Source: JBBRFH01 sp038224615 (GTDB lineage Bacteria; Planctomycetota; Phycisphaerae; Tepidisphaerales; Tepidisphaeraceae). From it: DNA of 9,786 nucleotides. The stretch covers positions 1 to 9,786 of the forward strand of contig JBBRFH010000125.1 in assembly GCA_038224615.1 (NCBI GenBank), written 5' to 3'. The translations under genes were made by a program, and so were the position numbers. Each line of letters starts with the position of its first letter. Position 1 is the stretch's first letter. The notes below the pieces were generated by a model. That model did not search any database. It worked only from the letters and a program-made list of their open reading frames with translations, and had not been told where the DNA came from. This document shows positions 5,021-9,786 of this stretch, one piece after another.

Positions 5021-6874
5021 ATGAATCAAGTGCGTAACGACATCCGTAACGTCGCCATCATCGCTCACGTCGACCACGGCAAGACGACGCTGACTGACGC
5101 CCTGCTGCGCCAAAGCGGCAATTTCCGCGATAATCAGGTGCAAGACACCATGCTCGACAGCAATCCGCTGGAACGCGAGCGCGGTATCACGATCCTGGCG
5201 AAGAATGTCGCGATTCAGTACACCGACCCGACCGGGCAGACGACCAAGTTCAACCTGATCGACACCCCCGGCCACGCGGATTTCGGCGGGGAAGTCGAAC
5301 GCGTGCTGGGCATGGCGGACGGCTGTTTCCTGCTCGTCGACGCCGCCGAGGGTGCCATGCCACAGACCCGGTTCGTGCTTAAAAAGGCCTTCCAGCACGA
5401 GTTACGGCCGATCGTGATCATCAACAAGATCGACCGTCACGACTCCCGCGCCGACCAGGTGCTGGACGAAGTGTTCGACCTGTTCGTCGAACTCGGCGCT
5501 GACGATGAGGCGCTGGATTTCCCCGTCATCTATGCGTCCGGCCGCGCCGGCACGGCGTCGTGGAAGCTCGAGGAGCCGGGTAAAGACATCACGCCGGTCT
5601 TTGAAGCGATCCTGCGTCACGTCCCGGCACCGCACGGCGATCCGGAAAAGTCGCTGCAGCTTCAGATCAGCAGCATCCAGTACAGCGAGTACGTCGGCCG
5701 AATCGGCATCGGGCGCATCTACAACGGCCGCATCAAGTCCGGCCAGCAGGTCATCGTCGCCAAGCGCAACGGCGACATGGTCAAAGCCAAGGCCGCCCAG
5801 GTGCAGGTGTTCGACGGCTTCGGCCGTAAGAACGTCGAAGAAGCCTCCGCCGGCGATATCGTCGCCATCATCGGCCTGGACAACGTCGATATGGGTGACA
5901 GCATCTGTGACCCGATCAACCCACAACCGCTGCAGGCGCAGGACGTCGAGCCGCCGACGCTCACCATGATGTTCAGCGTCAACGACAGCCCGTTCGCCGG
6001 CAAGGAAGGCAAGTACGTCACCAGCCGAAACATCCGCGAGCGCCTGATGAAGGAACTCGAAAGCAATGTCGCGCTCAAGGTCGAAGAATCCGGCAACAAG
6101 GACGCGTTCAAGGTCTCCGGCCGCGGCCTGCTGCACCTGGGCATCCTTATAGAGAACATGCGTCGCGAAGGCTACGAGCTGTCAATCAGCAAGCCCAGCG
6201 TGATCATGCACAAGGCCGAGGACGGATCACTCAGCGAACCGTTCGAGTATCTCGTCGTCGACGTCCCGGAAAAGAACATGGGCGGTGTCATGGAACTGGT
6301 CGGCAACCGCAAAGGCGAACTCGTCCGCATGGACAACCGCCAGGGACAGGTCCACCTCGAGTTCACCATCCCCGCCCGCGGGCTGATCGGTCTGCGTACC
6401 CGCATGCTGACCGCCACCCAGGGGACGGCCGTCATGCACCATAATTTTCATGAGTACGCCCCCGTTCGTGGTGACGTCCCCAGCCGCGGCAACGGCGTGA
6501 TGGTCAGCATGGTCAACGGCAACGCCAACGCCTTCGCCATGAACAAGCTGCAGGAACGCGGCACGATGTTCGTCGACCCCACCGACGCCATTTACGAAGG
6601 CCAGATCGTCGCCGAAAACGTCCGCGACACCGACATGGTCGTCAACTGCACCACCGCCAAGCAGCTCACGAACATGCGAACCACCAGCAGCGACGAAGCC
6701 ATCGTCCTCAAGCCCGCCCGCAAGATGACCCTCGAAGCGGCCCTTGAGTACATAGAAGACGACGAACTCGTCGAAGTGACCCCGGTCGCCATCCGCCTCC
6801 GCAAGATGGCTTTGACGGAAAATGCCCGCAAAAAGATGGGCAAGAAGAAAGCGACGGTTGAAGTCGACGGGTGA
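5021..6874 (+). CDS. typA: Translational GTPase TypA/BipA
   Basis: Ribosome-associated GTPase of the EF-G/LepA group, 617 residues (family about 600-615), involved in ribosome assembly and growth at low temperature or under stress in studied bacteria. All GTPase motifs are present: G1 AHVDHGKT at 15-22, switch I RGITI at 54-58, G3 DTPGH at 81-85, G4 NKID at 135-138 and the SGRAG segment at 173-177. A beta-barrel domain II follows from about 205, then EF-G-like domains III and V (SGRGLLHLGILIENMRREGYEL; RKGELVRMDNRQGQ) and the TypA-specific C-terminal part with FHEYAP, RGNGVMVSMVNGNANAFAMNKLQERG and the conserved TAKQLTNMRTTSSDEA segment. The ATG at 5021 is right by homology; the ribosome site is weak (TGAAAG). 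TACTAT at 4994-4999, directly after the inverted repeat, could be a -10 box. No frameshift or missing motif seen. Confidence 0.97.
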   Translation: MNQVRNDIRNVAIIAHVDHGKTTLTDALLRQSGNFRDNQVQDTMLDSNPLERERGITILAKNVAIQYTDPTGQTTKFNLIDTPGHADFGGEVERVLGMADGCFLLVDAAEGAMPQTRFVLKKAFQHELRPIVIINKIDRHDSRADQVLDEVFDLFVELGADDEALDFPVIYASGRAGTASWKLEEPGKDITPVFEAILRHVPAPHGDPEKSLQLQISSIQYSEYVGRIGIGRIYNGRIKSGQQVIVAKRNGDMVKAKAAQVQVFDGFGRKNVEEASAGDIVAIIGLDNVDMGDSICDPINPQPLQAQDVEPPTLTMMFSVNDSPFAGKEGKYVTSRNIRERLMKELESNVALKVEESGNKDAFKVSGRGLLHLGILIENMRREGYELSISKPSVIMHKAEDGSLSEPFEYLVVDVPEKNMGGVMELVGNRKGELVRMDNRQGQVHLEFTIPARGLIGLRTRMLTATQGTAVMHHNFHEYAPVRGDVPSRGNGVMVSMVNGNANAFAMNKLQERGTMFVDPTDAIYEGQIVAENVRDTDMVVNCTTAKQLTNMRTTSSDEAIVLKPARKMTLEAALEYIEDDELVEVTPVAIRLRKMALTENARKKMGKKKATVEVDG

Positions 6875-6901
6875 TTGGATTTGCGATATTCGATTTGCGA
6901 C

Positions 6902-6936
6902 TGCCGATTGAGACGCAACGGTGCCCTCAATCGGCA
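6902..6936 (+). terminator. Hairpin downstream of typA
   Basis: TGCCGATTGAG and CTCAATCGGCA are a perfect 11-bp inverted repeat around a 13-nt loop, starting 28 bases after the typA stop. Only scattered T residues follow, so it is an atypical intrinsic terminator or a hairpin that protects the 3' end. The bases between stop and stem (GATTTGCG words) look like part of a dispersed repeat. Confidence 0.5.
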
Positions 6937-7052
6937 ATCTCCTTCACGCCGCTTCCAGCATGGGCATCCGCTTTATCGCCGGCATCATGGTTTGCTCGCA
7001 ATCGTGTACCCCTGCATCGGCTTTCGCACCCCGCGACTGAATTCCCTTACGT

Positions 7053-7136
7053 CGGAACTCCAGTCCACACCATGCAGACTCAAGTCTGCGTGACGCGGAT
7101 TCAAGCCCGCACCCCGCGGACTCCAGCCCCCCGCCC
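7053..7136. repeat. 21-bp degenerate tandem repeat, four units
   Basis: Units start at 7053, 7074, 7095 and 7116, with an approximate consensus of GCGGACTCCAGCCCGCACCCC. The second unit contains a near-perfect palindrome, GCAGACT-CA-AGTCTGC (7074-7089), and the third a weaker version, so each unit can form a small hairpin. Because 21 is a multiple of three, the minus strand reads as a heptad like GLESAxx; with no start-site support I regard that as incidental. Confidence 0.8.
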
Positions 7137-7201
7137 GCGGGCCTCACCCCGGGCGCTCGTTTCGTCGTCGGCCGGATGGCAAGCTTGCAGGTTGGGGTTC
7201 G

Positions 7202-7247
7202 ATCGCCACCCGTTCCATCGCTTCTAATATCGATGAATGGTGGCGAT
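7202..7247 (+). promoter_or_regulatory. Nested 46-nt stem-loop
   Basis: ATCGCCACC (7202-7210) pairs perfectly with GGTGGCGAT (7239-7247), and inside it CATCG (7216-7220) pairs with CGATG (7231-7235), leaving a small internal loop and a 10-nt AT-rich apical loop. No T-tract follows. It stands about 370 bp before the large secreted protein and directly before the second group of hairpins, so it may be the first element of a structured leader RNA or an insulator hairpin. Confidence 0.6.
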
Positions 7248-7272
7248 GAAACCTCCCCCTGCTCACGCTTGC

Positions 7273-7350
7273 GACTAAGGTAGTCTCCGTCGGGCGGCTA
7301 AGCCCGCAGGGTTCGCAGGTACGCCAGTCGGCCGATACCTCTTCGCCGAC
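7273..7350 (+). promoter_or_regulatory. Candidate structured leader RNA
   Basis: Several compact stems follow one another: GACT-AAGGT-AGTC (7273-7285), CGGGC-GGCTAA-GCCCG (7291-7306), a GGTA/TACC pairing (7318-7321 with 7336-7339), and a competing GTCGGC/GCCGAC stem (7327-7332 with 7345-7350). The last two are mutually exclusive, as in a switch. It is upstream of, and on the same strand as, the gene at 7614. I do not recognise a known riboswitch class; the assignment is inference from pairing alone. Confidence 0.35.
7294..7312 (+). repeat. GCGG..AAG..CCGCAGGGT motif, copy 1
   Basis: GCGG, then CTAAG, then CCCGCAGGGT. The pattern recurs at 7533-7555 with a longer centre. In each, GCGG can pair with CCGC and the AGGGT tail is unpaired. 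Both copies lie in the leader of the large secreted protein. Confidence 0.5.
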
Positions 7351-7475
7351 ACGAATGATGTTGCCCGCTCGCCGCGTTGACGCCTTGGGGGTCCCTCGCC
7401 TCAGCATCCGCCTGATCCTCCCGCCGGTTCAAGAAACGGTCCGCAGGCATCCAGGTGGGTTCTACAAGACTGCTC

Positions 7476-7502
7476 CTAAAGACTTTATGACACGATCTTT
7501 AG
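7476..7502 (+). promoter_or_regulatory. AT-rich inverted repeat in the leader
   Basis: CTAAAGA (7476-7482) and TCTTTAG (7496-7502) are a perfect 7-bp inverted repeat around 13 nt. It is the most AT-rich spot in the stretch before the secreted protein, so it could be an operator near a promoter or a weak hairpin. No clear -10/-35 pair was found. Confidence 0.35.
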
Positions 7503-7532
7503 TTCGATTTACGACTCTGTTCATTCGCCGGC

Positions 7533-7555
7533 GCGGACTATTAAGACCGCAGGGT
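7533..7555 (+). repeat. GCGG..AAG..CCGCAGGGT motif, copy 2
   Basis: GCGG (7533-7536) and CCGC (7547-7550) flank ACTATTAAGA, followed by AGGGT, matching the pattern at 7294-7312. It is flanked by two direct copies of TTCATTCGCCG (7520-7530 and 7571-7581), the second of which begins a TCGCC-GAGT-GGCGA hairpin (7576-7589) ending 13 bases before the Shine-Dalgarno, close enough to affect translation start. Confidence 0.5.
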
Positions 7556-7613
7556 GTCAATCCCATGCGTTTCATTCGCCGAGTGGCGAGCGTGTCCATT
7601 TAGAGGAGACAAA

Positions 7614-9786
7614 ATGTCTTATCATCCCCGCCTTTCACGTACCGTGATTCGTTCCGCTGCCCTAAGCTCGGCGATGGAAACGCTGGAGAACCGCAGGCTT
7701 CTCGCTTCCATCACCGTCACGACCAATGCGGCAGGCGCAGCAGTCGACGGACAGGTCTCGTTGTATGAGGCCATCACATCCGCGAATTCCAATAGCGCGA
7801 TCAATGCCGACGTCGTCGCCGCAGGCCCTTACGGCGCGGACACGATTAACTTCAACATCGCTACGGTCGGGCAAGTTTCGATCGCCGACTCCGCCCTTCC
7901 TGCGATCACCGATGGGTTGACAATCGACGGTTACACCCAAACCGGTTCCAGCGTAAACACGCTCGTAACGGGCACCAACGCGGTGCTCAACATCCGTCTC
8001 ACTAACAGTCCGCTGGTCGTTCAGGCGGACGGATCGACGATCACGGGCCTCGCGTTGACAGATAGCACGACCGGCGCTGCACTGTCGATCAGCGCCGCCA
8101 ACGTCAACGTTGCCGGCAACTTCATCGGCACCGCGGACGGGGTCAACATGGCCTCGAATGAAGTGGGCATCACTGTCAGCGACAACGTCATGGGTACGAC
8201 GATCGGCGGCGTACTGCCCGCCAGCCGCAACCTGATCTCGGGCAACAACGTCGGGATCTCCCTGCAAGGCGATCTGAGCACGGTCCAAGGCAACCAGATC
8301 GGCAGTAACGCCGCCGGTGACGCCGCGCTCGTGGGTACAGTACCCATCGCTTCCGTGAACGCCGGTGTCTATGTCCTCGGCGGGCAGACTAATCTCATCG
8401 GCGGCACCGCAGCCGAGGAGGCGAATGTCATCTCGTATAACGGCGGAGACGGCATTTCCACCACTGCTTTGGCAGTCGACAACGCAATTCGCGGCAATAG
8501 TATCTATGCCAGTTCCGCCCTCGGCATCGACCTGCTCGACGACGGCGTCACCGCCAACGACACCGGCGAGGTGGATTCCGCACAGAACGCGCCGGTCATC
8601 GTCAGCGCCGATCGCCTCAACGGCAGCCAACTTTCCACCCGCCTACAGTTGAGCAGCCTACCAAGCACCGGCTACCTCATCGAGTTCTTTTCGAGCCCCG
8701 CCGCGGACCCGTCCGGCTTTGGTGAGGGACAAACGTATCTGGGCTCCACGACGGTCATGACTGACGCCTCCGGCGCTGTCGACACGACCGTTATGCTCCC
8801 CTTCGATGTGGCTGTCGGTGCGTTTCTCACCGCCACCGCGTACGACACGAATGCACTGACGACGCTGGGCACGAGCGAGTTCTCCAATGCGTTTGCCGTT
8901 ACCGCGCCGGTCGTCGCCGCGCCGGCGCTTTCAATCAACGACGTCACACTCGACGAGGGGGATAGCGGTACGAAGAACTTCACCTTCACCATCTCACGCA
9001 GCGGTAGCGACCTCTCAGGCGAGAGCAGCGTTGACTACGCCACCGCCGACGGCACCGCGACCGTGGCCGACAACGACTACACCGATACCGCCGGTACCAT
9101 CACCTTCGCCGCCGGCGAGACGAGCAAGACCTTCAGCGTCGCCGTCGTAGGCGACACCAAGGTCGAAGCGACAGAGAAATTCGCGGTCATGCTTTCGAGC
9201 GTCAGCGGCGCAACCATCGGCGATGGCACGGGCGTCGGCACCATTACCAATGACGACGGCACCACCCCGCCGCCGTCGAATCCATCTGGCCCGGGCCTGA
9301 GCGTCGACGACGTCACGCAGCGTGAAGGCGATTCCGGCGCGTGCTACACCACCTTCACCATCACGCGCACCGGCGATACCAGCGTCACCAGCACCGTCGA
9401 TTACGCCACCCAGAGCGACACCGCCGTCGCCGGCAAGGACTTCGTCTCCCGCAGCGGCACGCTCACGTTCGCCGCGGGCGAGACGAGCAAGACGGTCGAT
9501 GTGCGCATTCTCACGGACACCACGACGGAACCCGACGAGCAGTTCCTCTTCGCGCTGAGCAACCCGAGCAACGCGCTTATTTCCGACGCGAACGGCACCG
9601 GCACGATCAAGAACGACGACTTCGGCGACTCGGTTATCACCATCGACAACGTCCGTCGTGCCGAGGGCGACGGCGGGAACACGCCGTTCACGTTCGTCGT
9701 GCACCGCTCGGGCGACACTTCGTCGAAGACCCTTCTCTACTACACCACCCGCAACGGCTCGGCCAAGGCCGGCAGCGATTACGACC
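7614..9786 (+). CDS. Large secreted beta-helix / Calx-beta protein (3' end cut by window)
   Basis: 724 residues are visible, open to the window edge without a stop. The ATG at 7614 has GAGGAG 5 bases upstream, an excellent ribosome site. Residues 21-32, METLENRRLLAS, are a variant of the planctomycete LEPR-XLL N-terminal motif that marks large surface or exported proteins. Residues 33 to about 320 resemble a right-handed parallel beta-helix: SLYEAITSAN at 49-58 and DTINFNI, then repeated turns such as IGGVLPASRNLISGN (197-211) and IGGT...NVIS (262-274). Residues 325-427 match a domain often following such helices (FFSSPAADPSGFGEGQTYLGS, ending TSEFSNAF). Calx-beta domains then follow at about 439-548, 562-669 and 674 onward, each with an EGD start and the first two ending in NDD; these are Ca-binding beta-sandwich repeats common in adhesins. 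Likely an extracellular adhesin or matrix protein; any enzymatic domain or anchor would be beyond the window. Confidence 0.92.
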   Translation, partial: MSYHPRLSRTVIRSAALSSAMETLENRRLLASITVTTNAAGAAVDGQVSLYEAITSANSNSAINADVVAAGPYGADTINFNIATVGQVSIADSALPAITDGLTIDGYTQTGSSVNTLVTGTNAVLNIRLTNSPLVVQADGSTITGLALTDSTTGAALSISAANVNVAGNFIGTADGVNMASNEVGITVSDNVMGTTIGGVLPASRNLISGNNVGISLQGDLSTVQGNQIGSNAAGDAALVGTVPIASVNAGVYVLGGQTNLIGGTAAEEANVISYNGGDGISTTALAVDNAIRGNSIYASSALGIDLLDDGVTANDTGEVDSAQNAPVIVSADRLNGSQLSTRLQLSSLPSTGYLIEFFSSPAADPSGFGEGQTYLGSTTVMTDASGAVDTTVMLPFDVAVGAFLTATAYDTNALTTLGTSEFSNAFAVTAPVVAAPALSINDVTLDEGDSGTKNFTFTISRSGSDLSGESSVDYATADGTATVADNDYTDTAGTITFAAGETSKTFSVAVVGDTKVEATEKFAVMLSSVSGATIGDGTGVGTITNDDGTTPPPSNPSGPGLSVDDVTQREGDSGACYTTFTITRTGDTSVTSTVDYATQSDTAVAGKDFVSRSGTLTFAAGETSKTVDVRILTDTTTEPDEQFLFALSNPSNALISDANGTGTIKNDDFGDSVITIDNVRRAEGDGGNTPFTFVVHRSGDTSSKTLLYYTTRNGSAKAGSDYD

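Larger units (their letters stand above)
6875..7613. other. 739-bp non-coding stretch before the large secreted protein
   Basis: No convincing gene on either strand. The plus frame 7355-7603 (82 codons, Arg-rich) and the minus frame 7147-6944 show no domain; the latter is a read-through of the 21-bp repeat. The stretch holds the post-typA hairpin, a 21-bp tandem repeat, a 46-nt nested stem-loop, a cluster of small hairpins and a duplicated motif, each listed separately. It includes the promoter and leader of the gene at 7614; the promoter itself could not be identified. Confidence 0.65.

Noticed and set aside
5402..6136. 244-codon minus-strand frame inside typA
   Set aside because: Antisense shadow of a well-conserved gene in GC-rich DNA, with no start signal or recognisable motif.
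7053..7136. CRISPR-like spacing of repeats
   Set aside because: Units are directly adjacent, only 21 bp long and degenerate, with no spacers and no cas gene nearby.
7186..7215. T-arm-like GGTTCGATC sequence suggesting a tRNA
   Set aside because: No acceptor stem, anticodon arm or D-arm can be built around it.
7355..7603. 82-codon plus-strand frame ending just before the large secreted protein
   Set aside because: Arg/Leu-rich with no domain, no convincing ribosome site, and it spans the leader hairpins; a short upstream ORF cannot be fully excluded but is not supported.
7662..8630. 322-codon minus-strand frame, and a similar one at 9015-9704
   Set aside because: Mirror frames of the beta-helix and Calx-beta coding sequence; the plus strand has a clear Shine-Dalgarno and family motifs.

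Overview
The window looks like chromosomal DNA from a GC-rich member of the Planctomycetota, probably near the Phycisphaerae. The best pointer is the large secreted protein at the right end. It starts with a planctomycete-type export motif (METLENRRLLAS, a variant of the LEPR-XLL signal), followed by a right-handed beta-helix region and Calx-beta repeats. The taxonomic call is inference from gene style, not from a marker gene.

Layout, left to right. (1) Positions 1-1237, minus strand: a PfkB-family sugar/nucleoside kinase cut by the window edge, preceded by a small DUF5615-type PIN-like protein; the two are probably co-transcribed. (2) 1325-1729: two nearly identical 163-bp direct repeats, each a long imperfect palindrome, with a three-unit 8-bp tandem tail on the second. 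(3) 1805-2506, plus strand: a PHP-superfamily protein of the CpsB/YwqE type (Mn-dependent protein-tyrosine phosphatase family). (4) 2507-2984: a convergent intergenic gap with a perfect 12-bp inverted repeat. (5) 4742-2985, minus strand: an apparent three-gene operon of an ECF sigma factor, a single-pass membrane protein in the anti-sigma position, and a secreted Gly/Pro-rich protein with a helical C-terminal domain; the last two overlap by ATGA. (6) 4831-4993: a long nested inverted repeat between the divergent sigma-factor and typA genes. (7) 5021-6874, plus strand: typA/bipA, the ribosome-associated translational GTPase. (8) 6875-7613: a 739-bp non-coding stretch with several hairpins, a 21-bp tandem repeat and a candidate structured leader. 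(9) 7614 to the end, plus strand: the large secreted beta-helix/Calx-beta protein, truncated by the window.

How the parts relate: the sigma/membrane/Gly-rich genes look like an envelope-sensing regulatory unit. The CpsB-like gene and the large adhesin-like protein also point to surface biology, but nothing in the sequence links the three units directly. The kinase and typA are housekeeping-type genes. The intergenic spaces are unusually rich in inverted and direct repeats of at least five different kinds. I see no CRISPR array, tRNA, rRNA, transposase or phage gene. The most promising unexplained signals are the structured leader of the large secreted protein and the sigma-linked Gly-rich protein.
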